Below, in pieces: positions 8,526 to 18,700 of a DNA stretch of 60,826 nt (its first letter is position 1; each line of letters opens with the position of its first letter). The translations under genes and the position numbers were made by a program. The DNA lies in the NCBI GenBank assembly GCA_013388435.1, contig JACAFE010000021.1, positions 1-60,826 on the forward strand, written 5' to 3'. This DNA comes from Nitrospirota bacterium (GTDB lineage: Bacteria > Nitrospirota > Thermodesulfovibrionia > Thermodesulfovibrionales > SM23-35). The notes below the pieces were generated by a model, which saw nothing but the letters and a program-made list of their open reading frames with translations, was not told where the DNA came from and ran no database searches.

Positions 8526-9299
8526 TTGAACATAGAAAAGATAAGACAGGGTGCGAGAGGAAATATAGGCAGAGAAATATTGTTCTACCCTGTTATAGAC
8601 TCAACCAATACAGCTGGATTGGAGAAAGCTCTTACTTCTGAAGAAGGTCTGGTAATCCTTGCTGATAGTCAACTAAAGGGAAAAGGAAGACTGGGAAGAA
8701 CATGGGTTTCACCTCCAGGATTAAATATCTACATGAGTATAGTTCTTAAGCCTTTAATTGAATTGGCAGATGCAACTCTCATAACTATTACGTCTGCTGT
8801 TGCTTGTTCCATCGCTCTCAGAAATATAAGCGGACTTGAAATAACAATTAAATGGCCCAATGATCTGATGTTTCAAAATCGCAAGATCGGCGGTATTCTT
8901 ACTGAACTTAAAAGCGAACTTAAAAAAATTGTTTTTGCAGTCGTGGGAATCGGAATTAATGTAAACTCAGAATTAAAAGATTTTCCTGAAGATATAAGAA
9001 GAATGGCAACTTCTTTAAGAAATGAAACAAAAAAAAGCTTTTCGAGAACAGAAATAATAATAGAGCTATTGAATGAGTTAAACAAATGGTATGCAGTATT
9101 AGCAAGTGACAGGGAAATAATCATCGATAAGTGGAAAGAATTATCTTCAACAATCGGGAGAAAAGTAAAAGTCGTATCCGGGCAGGAAACTCTTGAAGGT
9201 ATTGCTGAAGATATTAATGAAAAAGGTATGCTTATTTTAAAACTCCTAACCGGTGAGCAAAAAAAGATAGTCTCTGGTGATTTAATAGTATTGTCATGA
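8526..9299 (+). CDS. birA: Biotin--protein ligase, short form without DNA-binding domain
   Basis: A 257-residue ligase that would activate biotin as biotinyl-AMP and attach it to the BCCP lysine of carboxylases. The nucleotide/biotin loop KGKGRLGRTWVSPPG is near residues 54-68, followed by TIKWPNDLM and KIGGILTEL. The C-terminal SH3-like domain (GRKVKVVSGQETLEGIAEDI) is present. The N-terminal HTH of E. coli BirA is absent, so no repressor function is expected. The start is TTG at 8526, where homologous sequence begins; an ATG alternative is not available nearby. It overlaps coaX by ATGA, an arrangement often seen in these lineages. Confidence 0.88.
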   Translation: MNIEKIRQGARGNIGREILFYPVIDSTNTAGLEKALTSEEGLVILADSQLKGKGRLGRTWVSPPGLNIYMSIVLKPLIELADATLITITSAVACSIALRNISGLEITIKWPNDLMFQNRKIGGILTELKSELKKIVFAVVGIGINVNSELKDFPEDIRRMATSLRNETKKSFSRTEIIIELLNELNKWYAVLASDREIIIDKWKELSSTIGRKVKVVSGQETLEGIAEDINEKGMLILKLLTGEQKKIVSGDLIVLS

Positions 9300-10060
9300 T
9301 TATCGCCATAGATATCGGAAATTCATCAATTAAGATAGGATTTTTTATTAATAAAAAACTGATTGTGAAAAGCATTCCGACTTTTCCTGTTTTGAAAAAG
9401 GCTGAATATGAAGCTTTAATTAATGGATTTATAAAAGAAATTAATAAAAACAAAAATCCTGAAGGAAGTATAATATGTTCTGTTGTATCCAGACAAACAG
9501 AAATACTATTTGAAACTATGAGAAAAATTTGCAGGTCAGAACCGATTTTGGTTAGTAGTAAGATAAAGACAGGAATTACTTTTTCTATTACGAAACCTGA
9601 AGAACTTGGGGCAGACAGAATTGCGAATGTTGTAGCGGCAAATGAGTTATATAAAAGTCCTGCTTGTGTTGTTGATTTCGGGACAGCTACAACCTTAAGT
9701 CTTAAAGGTAAAAATGAGGATTTTATTGGTGGGGCAATCCTCCCGGGTATTAAAATGATGAAGGAAGGTCTGTTTATGAAAACATCGAAACTTCCTGATA
9801 TTCATATCAGGAAACCTGATAAGGCTCTGGGGAAAGATACCGAAGGTTGTATCCAATCTGGCATTATTTACGGAACAGCCGGAGCAGTTGAAAGAATTCT
9901 CGATGAGATGGAAAAAGAAACCAATATGAATTTTGAATTAGTTTTAACAGGCGGTTTTTGCAATATTATTTCTAATTATATAAAAAGAAAATATGATATT
10001 ATTCCTTATCTTACTATTAATGGCTTAAAGATTCTATACATGAGAAATTGCCATGCATGA
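9296..10060 (+). CDS. coaX: Type III pantothenate kinase
   Basis: A 254-residue ASKHA-fold kinase for the first step of coenzyme A synthesis (pantothenate to 4'-phosphopantothenate). Motifs in order are IIAIDIGNSSIKIG (phosphate 1), EELGADRIANVVAA (about 101-114), VVDFGTATTLS (phosphate 2) and VLTGGFC (adenosine). Length is typical for CoaX. It overlaps birA at the 5' end (ATGA) and the GalT-like gene at the 3' end by eight bases, so these genes form one operon. Confidence 0.92.
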   Translation: MIIAIDIGNSSIKIGFFINKKLIVKSIPTFPVLKKAEYEALINGFIKEINKNKNPEGSIICSVVSRQTEILFETMRKICRSEPILVSSKIKTGITFSITKPEELGADRIANVVAANELYKSPACVVDFGTATTLSLKGKNEDFIGGAILPGIKMMKEGLFMKTSKLPDIHIRKPDKALGKDTEGCIQSGIIYGTAGAVERILDEMEKETNMNFELVLTGGFCNIISNYIKRKYDIIPYLTINGLKILYMRNCHA

Positions 10061-11069
10061 ACTCAGAAAAGACATATTACTCGGCAGATGGGTTGCTGTT
10101 CTTTCAGAGTCAAAATTGCCTTCAGAATATCCAAAAATGCCATTTAATGAACCGATTGAAGAAAATTGTATCTTTTGCGAAGGCAGAGAAAATGAAACTC
10201 CATCCGAAATAATATCATTTCGAAGACCTGAAACATTTCCGAATACACCTGGATGGTGGGTCAGGGATCTGCCGAGTTTTAATCCAATTTTCAGGATTGA
10301 AGGTGACCTCGGCAGGCGCGGGGTTGGTATTTATGACAGGATGAATAGTATCGGAGCAAATGAAATTATAGTTGAAACCCCTTACCATAATAAAAGACCT
10401 GAGGATATGGGACTCGAGCAGATGATCAGGCTTGTTAAAATGTATCGAGATCGCATCCTGGATCTTGAAAAGGATACGAGACTGAGATATATTCTTATAT
10501 ATAAGGATTCGGGTATATGTGCCGGTCAGCAATATACTCATCCTTTAACTTTTCTTATGGCAACACCGGTTATACCCAAGGTTGTTAAGGATGAGCTCGA
10601 TAATGCCAAGCAATATTTTGTTTATAAGGAAAGATGTATTTTTTGTGATATTATTAATGAGGAACTTCGCACAGGTGAAAGGGTGGTGTATGAGACAAAA
10701 AACTTTATCGCTTTCTGTCCTTATGCAGCGCAGTTCCCTTTTGAGATATGGATAATCCCAAGACGCCATTGTTGTTCATTTACTGAAATTACTTTTGAAG
10801 AAACAGAGGATTTCGGGCTTATTTTAATGACTATTTTGAAAAAGTTAAGACAGGTATTGAATGAACCGCCTTTTAATTATTTTATTCATACTGCTCCGAA
10901 TATGGTGCCGAGAAGGAATCACTGGCACACTCTCGGTGAAGATTTTCACTGGCATCTTGAAATTATTCCAAGGATTATTAGGACAAGCGGGTTTGAATGG
11001 GGTTCAGGATTGTATATCCTTCCCACATCGCCTGAAAATGCAGCAAAATTTTTAAGGGAGGTTGGATAA
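10053..11069 (+). CDS. Galactose-1-phosphate uridylyltransferase family (HIT-fold nucleotidyl transferase)
   Basis: A 338-residue GalT-like protein of two HIT-type halves. Zinc-type pairs CIFC occur in both halves (about residues 32-35 and 198-201). GANEIIVETPYHNKRPEDM is the conserved mid-region, and the active-site histidine motif is FHWHLEIIPR, in place of HPHGQ in classical GalT. This variant is common in genomes without a Leloir operon, and no galK, galE or galM is near. It may act on another sugar-1-phosphate or on ADP/UDP-sugar turnover. Translationally coupled to coaX and to the following UspA gene. Confidence 0.75.
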   Translation: MHELRKDILLGRWVAVLSESKLPSEYPKMPFNEPIEENCIFCEGRENETPSEIISFRRPETFPNTPGWWVRDLPSFNPIFRIEGDLGRRGVGIYDRMNSIGANEIIVETPYHNKRPEDMGLEQMIRLVKMYRDRILDLEKDTRLRYILIYKDSGICAGQQYTHPLTFLMATPVIPKVVKDELDNAKQYFVYKERCIFCDIINEELRTGERVVYETKNFIAFCPYAAQFPFEIWIIPRRHCCSFTEITFEETEDFGLILMTILKKLRQVLNEPPFNYFIHTAPNMVPRRNHWHTLGEDFHWHLEIIPRIIRTSGFEWGSGLYILPTSPENAAKFLREVG

Positions 11070-11515
11070 TGGAAATTAAAAGTATTCTTTTCCCAACAGA
11101 TTTTTCAGAGGGTTCAGCTGAAGCATTGAAATATGCTGTTGAGTTTGCAAAGAAGTATGATGCCAAACTCTATGTAGTCCACATTATTTATGATGTAGCA
11201 AAAGCATCAGGCTGGTATGTTCCGCATATTTCTATGGACAAATTATATCAAGATATTCAGGAAGGAGCTAAAAAGGAACTTGACAATTTTGGAGTTGAAG
11301 AACTTTCTGGTATTAAAAACATCGAAAGAGTTGTAGTTACAGGAATACCACATCAGGAAATAGTTGCTTTTGCAAACAGTAAAAAAGTAGATATGATTAT
11401 AATTGGCACACATGGCAGAACAGGCATTGACAGAATTCTTTTTGGCAGCACAGCAGCCCAGGTTGTAAGAAATGCTCCCTGTCCTGTTTTAACAGTAAGA
11501 TTGCCTAAATATTAG
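11069..11515 (+). CDS. Universal stress protein
   Basis: A 148-residue single-domain UspA protein: SILFPTDFSEGSAEALKYA at the N terminus and the ATP-binding signature GTHGRTGIDRILFGST (G-2x-G-9x-G-S/T) near the C terminus, followed by APCPVLTV. It would be a cytosolic ATP-binding stress dimer. ATG 11069 overlaps the stop of the upstream gene by one base behind GGGAGG. It is the last gene of the birA-coaX operon, followed by a clear terminator. Confidence 0.92.
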   Translation: MEIKSILFPTDFSEGSAEALKYAVEFAKKYDAKLYVVHIIYDVAKASGWYVPHISMDKLYQDIQEGAKKELDNFGVEELSGIKNIERVVVTGIPHQEIVAFANSKKVDMIIIGTHGRTGIDRILFGSTAAQVVRNAPCPVLTVRLPKY

Positions 11516-11550
11516 TCTTTGGTTAAATAACTTAAATGAAAGATGATTAT

Positions 11551-11599
11551 ATATGCCTGCGGGCTTTATCCTGAGAACCTGCAGGCATATTTTTATTTT
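11551..11599 (+). terminator. Rho-independent terminator of the birA-coaX-usp operon
   Basis: A perfect 10-bp stem ATATGCCTGC / GCAGGCATAT (11551-11560 with 11581-11590) followed directly by a T-rich run. Positioned 36 bases after the uspA stop. Confidence 0.85.
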
Positions 11600-11672
11600 G
11601 TTATAGTCATATGAATTTCTCTTTATTTTACTTGCCATAATTTATTGTCTTGAATGATACACTTATAAAGCC

Positions 11673-12318
11673 TTAACCCAAATAATCCAGAAATTAATAA
11701 AAAAGGCTTAAGGCAAAGAGCGTTTGTTGCGTTTATTGCGTTTATTGCGTTCATTGCGTTATAGCGTTTATAGCGTTCATTGCGTTGTAGCGTTTAATTA
11801 AAACCGCACGAAGCATGGCGCAAAAACAAAGGCAAAGAGCAAAAAAAGGCTGAAGGCAAATAGCGTTTGTTGCGTTCATAGCGTTCGTTGCGTTATAGCG
11901 TTTATAGCGTTCGTTGCGTTGTAGCGTTTATCAAATAACATAGAGCAAATAGCTTATAGTTCATGGCAAACAACTATTAAAATAATCAAATGGCAATAAT
12001 TCAATTTATGAAACAAAATCATGGGTCTTATTATACTGAGGCTGAAGTCGAAGCGTAAGCCTCAGAGATAAAATAGGTAATTACATTAAAATATAAAAAT
12101 AAAGCAATGTTCTTATACTAAGGTAGTTTATTTTGGTTCATAAATTGAATTATTGCCAGTAAAAAACTTATAACTAAATTGACAAAGGAATATACAACCC
12201 CCTTAATCCCCCTTAACAAATGGGGAATCTGGCTCTTAGCTCTTTGCTTTATAGGGGGTTATATAAAATTAGAGTTTTCACAACATCTGCATTATTTCAA
12301 TTGCATTTTTTAGGTTAA
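11673..12318. repeat. Composite repeat island I1 (with nested MITE)
   Basis: This fills most of the 834-base gap between uspA and the next gene. Left edge 11673-11697 (TTAACCCAAATAATCCAG) and right edge 12273-12318 are inverted versions of the same terminal sequence found in islands I2 and I5. Inside are period-9 GCGTT arrays at 11720-11796 and 11863-11931, a GCACGAAGCATGGCG block (about 11797-11830), a CCCCCTTAAT/AAGGGG hairpin block at 12196-12225, AGCTCTTAGCTCTTTGC, and a nested 168-bp inverted-repeat element at 11991-12158. No coding sequence seen. Confidence 0.75.
11991..12158. mobile_element. MITE-like element, family B (one copy)
   Basis: A perfect 22-bp terminal inverted repeat (11991-12012 with 12137-12158; each reads inward TGGCAATAATTCAATTTATG...), extendable to about 29 bp with one mismatch. 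The 168-bp body contains a second stem, CTGAGGCT / AGCCTCAG, near 12037-12065. No open frame of note. No convincing target-site duplication is visible. Confidence 0.65.
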
Positions 12319-12349
12319 AATAATATTCAAAGAAAATTTTTATGGGTGA

Positions 12350-13447
12350 ATGCTAATGACAATTAAAACTCATACACTTGTAATCGGTGGTGGTCCGGCA
12401 GGTTCAACAGCAGCAAGATTTCTTGCAAAAAATGGATTGGATGTTATTCTTCTTGAAAGAAATCTTAATTATATCAAACCATGTGGAGGCGGATTATCTA
12501 TTAATTCTTTTGATGAGTTTGAAATTCCATATGATGTAATTAAGAAGACTACCCAAAGTATAATCCTTGTTTCTCCTTCGGGTAAAAGACTCGAAATAGA
12601 TTTAAAGGGCAATAACCTTGCAATAGTCGAGAGGGGCGAGTTTGACAGGATTCTCAGGCTACTTGCTGAAAAAAACGGAGCAAAAATTATAAATGCAGAG
12701 TTGAAAGATATTAAAGGAAAAAACAGATATGAAATTACAGCTGAAAGAGAAGGAAATTTATATAAGATCGAAGCTGAATATATAGTCGCAGCAGATGGTG
12801 TTAATTCAAAAACAAGAACCATACTTGGTCTAAAACCTTTGAAATCTTTTTTTACAATATCAGAATATATAAGTGACATATCTGTAGATAATTGTGAATT
12901 CTGGTTTGGCTTCTCACATGCGCCAAATGCATATTCATGGGTATTTCCTGCAAGCAATGGAATATCAATTGGTACGGGTACTTTTTCTCAGGGAATGATT
13001 CATGCTCTTTTTAACAATTTTATTCAAAGAACAGGAATTAATAAGCACGGGATAAGGAAAGTCTACAGGATTCCTGTATGGCAGGGGGATTTATTCAACA
13101 TTGATAAAGTACTTTTTGTTGGTGATTCTGCCGGACAGGTTCTGCCACTTACATATGAAGGGATATATTATGCCATGAAATCCGCAGAATATGCTGCTCA
13201 GGCTATAATAGATAATAAAGTTAATAATTATAAGAAGAAATGGAAATCCAGATTTCAGAAAAGATTCTTGCTTATGTGCAAACTCAGGGATTATTTTCTT
13301 AAGAACGATGAATCCACTGAAAGGCTTGTTTCAATACATAGGAGGGCTGAAATACAGGAAGCCTCTCTTCGGTTATGGCTTGCAAAAGAAAGTGGCAGGG
13401 GAAGTTTAATAGGTTATATAAAACTTATAGGAAATTTATTAAAGTGA
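12350..13447 (+). CDS. FAD-dependent oxidoreductase, geranylgeranyl reductase family
   Basis: A 365-residue flavoprotein: dinucleotide motif LVIGGGPAGSTAARFLA at residues 10-26, CGGGLS (the substrate-side motif of this family), AEYIVAADGVNSKTR (the DG motif) and VLFVGDSAGQVLPLTYEGIYYAM (the GD motif). Members reduce isoprenoid double bonds or act on quinones and other lipids. The start MLMTIKTHT is just before the first strand; a second ATG at 12356 is equally possible. It leads an operon that continues into the TonB-like gene by a GTGA overlap. Confidence 0.78.
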   Translation: MLMTIKTHTLVIGGGPAGSTAARFLAKNGLDVILLERNLNYIKPCGGGLSINSFDEFEIPYDVIKKTTQSIILVSPSGKRLEIDLKGNNLAIVERGEFDRILRLLAEKNGAKIINAELKDIKGKNRYEITAEREGNLYKIEAEYIVAADGVNSKTRTILGLKPLKSFFTISEYISDISVDNCEFWFGFSHAPNAYSWVFPASNGISIGTGTFSQGMIHALFNNFIQRTGINKHGIRKVYRIPVWQGDLFNIDKVLFVGDSAGQVLPLTYEGIYYAMKSAEYAAQAIIDNKVNNYKKKWKSRFQKRFLLMCKLRDYFLKNDESTERLVSIHRRAEIQEASLRLWLAKESGRGSLIGYIKLIGNLLK

Positions 13448-14487
13448 ACTTAAGACAATCACTGATATTATCATCTATATTTCATGTATTCTTAATGTTT
13501 CTTTTCAGCATTTCTTTTCTACTGGTTCCAAATAAAACCATTGAACCGGGGAAGAGTTTAATAGCAAATCTTGTGACTCCCGAGGAGACAAAGACTATTA
13601 TACCTTCTTCAAAAGATGTTGATAGGCCTTTGCTGCCTTCTAATTCTAAACCTTATACGATAAAGCCGGATTCTTTACAACCAAAAATTTATGTGCCTGT
13701 TCAACCTGAAATTCATTCAAAACCTCTGGAAAATATAAAACCACCTGTTACTGCTCAACCCTTACCTGAATCAACAGAAAAAATAAATCCCCGCAAAGAA
13801 TCGTCAACTGTAGTGCAAACTCCTGTTGAAAAGAAAACCGAACAAAAAACACCTATTATGCAACTGATTCCCGCAGAAACAAATGACAATAAGTTTGTAA
13901 AAAAACAGGAGGAAATCCATCATATTCAACCTAAGAAAAAAGAAGAACAACAAAAAATCGAGAGTAATATTCCAATTAAACCACCGGCGTCCATTAAAGA
14001 GAAACTCTTTGATAAAGGAATACTCGGGGATATAGCAAAACGCAAAGATGAAAGTAATGGTAAAAATAAAAGTGAGAATATACCTCTAAAAGATTTAAAA
14101 AAAGAACAGCCATTTAGTCTCAGAGAAACTCTTAAAGATGCAAGAACTTTTACTCCTCAAAAAGGTCTTTCTTTTGATGTATCTGATTTGAAATTTCTCC
14201 TTTATAATTTAAAATTGAAAGAACGTATCGAACATATATGGATTTATCCTCCTGGTGCTGCTTTAAGGGGAATTTCAGGGGATTTGATAATACGTTTTAC
14301 GATCAAAAAAGACGGAAAACTCGGTTCAATAGAACTCGTAAGAACTTCAGGATATAAAGATCTTGACGATGCTGCATTAAAAGCTTTAAGGGATGCTTCA
14401 CCTTTCTGGCCGTTGCCTGAATCATGGGGCATGGAATCGTATACTATAAACGGGCATTTCGTTTATACTATTATATATAACTTATGA
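13444..14487 (+). CDS. TonB-like energy-transducing protein
   Basis: About 347 residues from the GTG at 13444, which overlaps the upstream stop as GTGA; a longer frame reaching back to 13375 would lie inside the upstream gene and is not favoured. One N-terminal membrane anchor (LILSSIFHVFLMFLFSISFLL) is followed by a long Pro/Lys/Glu-rich spacer of about 180 residues and a C-terminal TonB_C domain (GDLIIRFTIKKDGKLGSIEL, LDDAALKALRDASPFWPLP). It would span the periplasm and pass proton-motive energy to an outer-membrane receptor. No exbB/exbD or receptor gene is near. Confidence 0.75.
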   Translation: MNLRQSLILSSIFHVFLMFLFSISFLLVPNKTIEPGKSLIANLVTPEETKTIIPSSKDVDRPLLPSNSKPYTIKPDSLQPKIYVPVQPEIHSKPLENIKPPVTAQPLPESTEKINPRKESSTVVQTPVEKKTEQKTPIMQLIPAETNDNKFVKKQEEIHHIQPKKKEEQQKIESNIPIKPPASIKEKLFDKGILGDIAKRKDESNGKNKSENIPLKDLKKEQPFSLRETLKDARTFTPQKGLSFDVSDLKFLLYNLKLKERIEHIWIYPPGAALRGISGDLIIRFTIKKDGKLGSIELVRTSGYKDLDDAALKALRDASPFWPLPESWGMESYTINGHFVYTIIYNL

Positions 14488-14699
14488 AACCAAGACTTTA
14501 TTTAAAACTCGGCGATTCTGTAAAACATATCCATTATGAATCATGGGGCAATGGAAAGGTTGTTGAAGAAAAACATTCCACACTTCCCGGTGGCATATGC
14601 ATGGTAAGAATACTATTCTCTGACGGTATCGAAAGGTCTTTTATAAATGATCTTGATAATGAATGCTGTTGTTATTATGCAGGATTGCATCTCATTTAA
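14484..14699 (+). CDS. Small DUF3553-like protein
   Basis: A 71-residue protein that starts inside the TonB-like stop (ATGA). The pattern GDSVKHIHYESWGNGKVVEE ... VRILFSDGIERSFI is a small SH3/tudor-like barrel of the sort found as DUF3553 and at the C terminus of UvrD/PcrA helicases, where it mediates protein contacts. It ends with NECCCYYAGLHLI. A function cannot be given from sequence alone. Confidence 0.6.
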   Translation: MKPRLYLKLGDSVKHIHYESWGNGKVVEEKHSTLPGGICMVRILFSDGIERSFINDLDNECCCYYAGLHLI

Positions 14700-14754
14700 T
14701 ATTAAGAAAAAGGTTAAGTTTTCTTTGTAACATACGATTAATAAATAATTTTTC

Positions 14755-14792
14755 TTGACAAATCCATTTCTCTAATGGTTTAATTTTTGTAA
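14755..14792 (+). promoter_or_regulatory. Promoter for a probably leaderless transcript
   Basis: TTGACA (14755-14760), 18-base spacer, TTTAAT (14779-14784). The A of the ATG at 14792 lies seven bases after the -10, exactly where transcription should begin, and no Shine-Dalgarno sequence precedes it. Confidence 0.5.
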
Positions 14793-15796
14793 TGGGACCT
14801 TTTACTTGTCTTATAGAAAAAGAAAAGCCCTCTATTCTGGTTGTGGATGACCATAAGTCCAACCTTGAACTTATGGAAGCTGTTTTTCTAAAAGAAGGTT
14901 TTAAAGTCTATACAGCCCTTGGAGGCAGTGAAGCAATACATAAATTTCAGAACCATCCAATAGATGTTGCTGTTCTTGATGTAATGATGCCTGAAATAGA
15001 TGGTTTTGAATTATGCAGTAAATTAAAGAATATTTCTGGCAAACGTTTCTTCCCTGTGATACTTCTAACAGCTCTTACGGATAAGAGTAGTAAATTAAAA
15101 GGATTGGAGTCAGGAGCTGATGATTTCATATCAAAACCTTTTGATACAGCAGAACTTATCTTAAAAATAAAGTCTCTTCTAAAAGTAAAATCTCTTAATG
15201 ATGACCTTGACCATTCTGAAAATATAATAATGACACTTGCTGTTGCAATGGAAGCAAGAGACCCATATACAAAAGGACATTCTACGAGGGTTAGTAAACT
15301 TGCAGCAGAATTTGTATCATATCTTGGTCTTCCTGAAAAAGACAGGCAGGAAATGAAAAAAGCCGGGATATTACATGATATAGGAAAAATATGTTTAAGC
15401 GAAACATTGCTCAGAAAGCCGGGACCATTAACAAAAGAAGAAGTTGAGATGATAAAAACCCATACTATTCTCGGAGAAGACCTTTGCAGGCCATTGGTTT
15501 CAATGAGGAAAATACTTCCTGCCATAAGAAATCACCATGAAAGATGGGATGGCATGGGATTCCCCGATGGACTGGCAGGTGAAGATATACCACTCATGGC
15601 AAGAATACTTGCAATAGTTGATTCATTTGATGCAATGGTTTCAGTAAGGCCATATCGTGACAGGAGGTCTGTTGGCGAGACTATCAAGACTATGAAATCC
15701 GAGCAATATGACGGACAATGGGATTCTGAACTGCTCAATTATTTTATAGAAATGATTGGCTCATTAATCAATAAAGGCTTAAAAATAGATGCTTAG
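14792..15796 (+). CDS. Response regulator with HD-GYP domain (c-di-GMP phosphodiesterase candidate)
   Basis: A 334-residue protein. The REC domain (residues about 10-130) has acidic DD, phospho-acceptor Asp in VLDVMMPEIDG and Lys in ISKPFD. The HD-GYP domain (about 145-330) has HDIGK near residue 195 and HHERWDGMGFPDG, where GYP reads GFP. Metal ligands of the HD-GYP class are visible (HDIGK, KTHT, NHHER), so c-di-GMP hydrolysis is plausible. The 3' end overlaps the next sensor kinase by eight bases, which suggests that kinase is its partner. The start has no ribosome site but sits on the predicted transcription start. Confidence 0.88.
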   Translation: MGPFTCLIEKEKPSILVVDDHKSNLELMEAVFLKEGFKVYTALGGSEAIHKFQNHPIDVAVLDVMMPEIDGFELCSKLKNISGKRFFPVILLTALTDKSSKLKGLESGADDFISKPFDTAELILKIKSLLKVKSLNDDLDHSENIIMTLAVAMEARDPYTKGHSTRVSKLAAEFVSYLGLPEKDRQEMKKAGILHDIGKICLSETLLRKPGPLTKEEVEMIKTHTILGEDLCRPLVSMRKILPAIRNHHERWDGMGFPDGLAGEDIPLMARILAIVDSFDAMVSVRPYRDRRSVGETIKTMKSEQYDGQWDSELLNYFIEMIGSLINKGLKIDA

Positions 15797-18700
15797 AGTC
15801 GCTATAGCCGGCGGAAATATTGGAGCAAGCGCATTAATTTCATTACTAAAGGGAGATACAAATACCGAATTAATCGGAATTTACGATAAAAAAACCGATT
15901 CCCCGGGTTCAATCCTTGCTAAAAAATGGAACATACCTGTTTTTGATGATATTCAAACACTTTGCAGCGCCTCTCCTGAAATTGTAATTAATGTCACAGG
16001 AAATTATGAAATTAGCAATGAGATCAGAAAAACTTCCTCATATAAAATAGAAGTAATTGAAGGCACAGGAGCACGTCTTTTATGGGAAATTATTGAAAAA
16101 CAGAAAAGAGCAAATCTCGAAGTTTTCAAGACCATAGAGAATCAAAAAACTTTTTTCAGTATTACAGAAAAAATTGGAATTTCCCCTCCTTTAAGTGATT
16201 TTTTTAGCTTTATCCTTGATAGAGCAATCGATATAACAGATACTCCTGCTGGAAGCATTGTTCTGCTAAAAGACGATGGTTTAAATCTTATTGCAAGCAA
16301 GGGATTGAGTAAAAGGTTTATTGAAAGCACATCAGGTAAAATTATACAGGGCGGACTTGCAGATACTGTGATAAAAACAAAAGAAATATTTGCTGTCACA
16401 GATACAACGAAAACAGAATATACAAAAAATAATCCAGCTTTAATAAGTGAAAAAATACGTTCGGTACTTGCATGCCCTATTGTTCTCAGGGGAAATGTCA
16501 TAGGCATATTGTATCTCGATGATTTTAAACCACGCCAATATTCAGACCGGCAAAAAATATCTATTAAACTAATCACCGGTCTTTTGTCCATATTTATAGA
16601 CAAACTTAATATTCAAGAAAAATTAGCAGAACTTGAGAATAAAGAACTTCTATTTTTGGAGAATTCTTTTGATATTGTTCTTTTAACAGATTCAGCAGGT
16701 TATATTTATGCAGCAAGTGAGATAGCTGAAAGGATTCTCGGTTACTCAAAAAATTACCTTAAGGGGAAAGCAATACAATCACTTATAAAAGCGAACTACT
16801 GGGAGCAGATACTTAATAAGCTTTCATCGGATAATATCGTTAAAGAATTCGATTCAGGATTATTTATTTCAGGTGGAGCAGAAATTCCTGTAAAAATAAA
16901 TGCTGCTACTTTAAAAAAGACAAACGGTGGAGGTGTTGACTGGTTATTTGTTATACATAGTTTAAAAAACGAGGAAGATTTAAAAGAAATTATTTTAGAA
17001 AAAGAAAAAGCTATAGAACTTGTCAAAGAAGAATTTGAAAAGAAAGTGCTTGAAAGAACAGGTGAACTTGAAAGAATAAACAGAGACCTTGATTATGCAA
17101 ACCAGCTTAAGGGAAGATTCATTTCAAATATGAGTCATGAATTAAGGACTCCCCTGAATTCAATTCTTGGATTTTCTGAAGTTCTGCTTGATAGAACTTT
17201 TGGCGATCTTAGCGAACATCAGGAACGTTATCTTAAAAATATACACAACTCTGGAAAACATCTTCTGGAATTGGTGAACAATATACTTGATATCGCAAAA
17301 ATTGAGGCTGGAAAGTATGAGATGGTTTACGAGACCATACCAGTTGATGATCTATTAAACGAAGTAATAAATGTTATGAAGCCACTCGCTGAGTCTAAGT
17401 TTATTGAACTAATGGTTTCAGTTGGAGAGGGTGTGAATCAGATAACAGCTGATCGTGTGAAATTAAAACAAATTCTGTATAATTTGCTGTCTAATGCGAT
17501 AAAATTCACACCTGAAGGCGGGATGGTCAGGGTTGATGTTTCAGGTGAAGGCAGGACAGATTTAGATTATTCGGATAATGGTTTCGGATTTCAAGGTATA
17601 AAATTCTCGGTGCAGGATACAGGTATAGGAATAAGCCCTGAAGATAGAGAGAAAATATTCAATGAATTTGAACAGGCAACATCAACGTTTTCAAAAAAAT
17701 ATGGTGGTGTGGGACTTGGCCTTGCGTTAACAAAAAAGCTTGTTGAATTGCATGGTGGAACTATATCGGTTGAGAGTAATCTCGGAGAAGGAAGCACCTT
17801 TAGTTTCTATATTCCAATGACTACACCTTTGCCTGCTGAATCGGAAAAAATAAAAAATGAGGCTATTATACTTAATACCCCATGGGCAAAAGAAGAGGCT
17901 CCTCTTATTCTCGTAGTTGAAGATGACTTATCCACAGCCGAACTTCTTACTCTCAATCTTACACAGGCGGGGTATAGAGTCGCTCACGCTTTTAATGGAG
18001 ATGAAGCTATTGAAAAAGCTCGGGATTTGAAGCCATTTGCTATTACCCTTGATGTGTTATTGCCTAAAAAAGATGGCTGGGAAGTATTGCAGGCTTTAAA
18101 AAGCAACCGTGAAACTTCTGATATACCGGTAATAATCCATTCAATAGTTGATAATAAAGAACTTGCTTTTGCACTCGGCGCAACTGATTATCTTCTTAAG
18201 CCTCTTGAAAGAGAAGCTTTAATATCTAAACTCGAGGAAATAACTATATCAAAAGGTAAAAAAGTGCTCCCGGTTTCTGTCCTGATTGTGGAATCAGACG
18301 ATAAGGTCACAAAATCTTTAAAAGATCCTTTAGAACAATATGGATTTCTAATCTATACGGCTACAACAGGAAGAAGAGGAATTGAACTTGCATCTGCCTT
18401 AAGACCGGCAGTAATATTGCTTGATTTTAAATTGCCGGATATGATTGGATACGATGTTATCAAAGAGATTAAAGAAGGTCCTTCTACCAAAGACATACCT
18501 GTATTTATTCTTACGGAAAAAGACATTTCTGTTGAAGACAGAATTGCTTATGTTGGGAAAATCGAAAGAATAGTGCAAAAAAATGCTTTTAATATTAAAG
18601 AACTCATAGGACACATTAAAGAACTCGAAATACTTTATCCGAAAAGAGCAGGATTGATTGATGAACTTACAGGAGTATTCAGTCACAGGTATTTCCAAAT

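Noticed and set aside
11720-11931. CRISPR array
   Set aside because: Units are 8-9 bases in direct contact, with no spacers of uniform length and no cas genes.
14947-15525. 192-residue frame opposite the HD-GYP gene
   Set aside because: Antisense shadow of a gene with clear REC and HD-GYP motifs.
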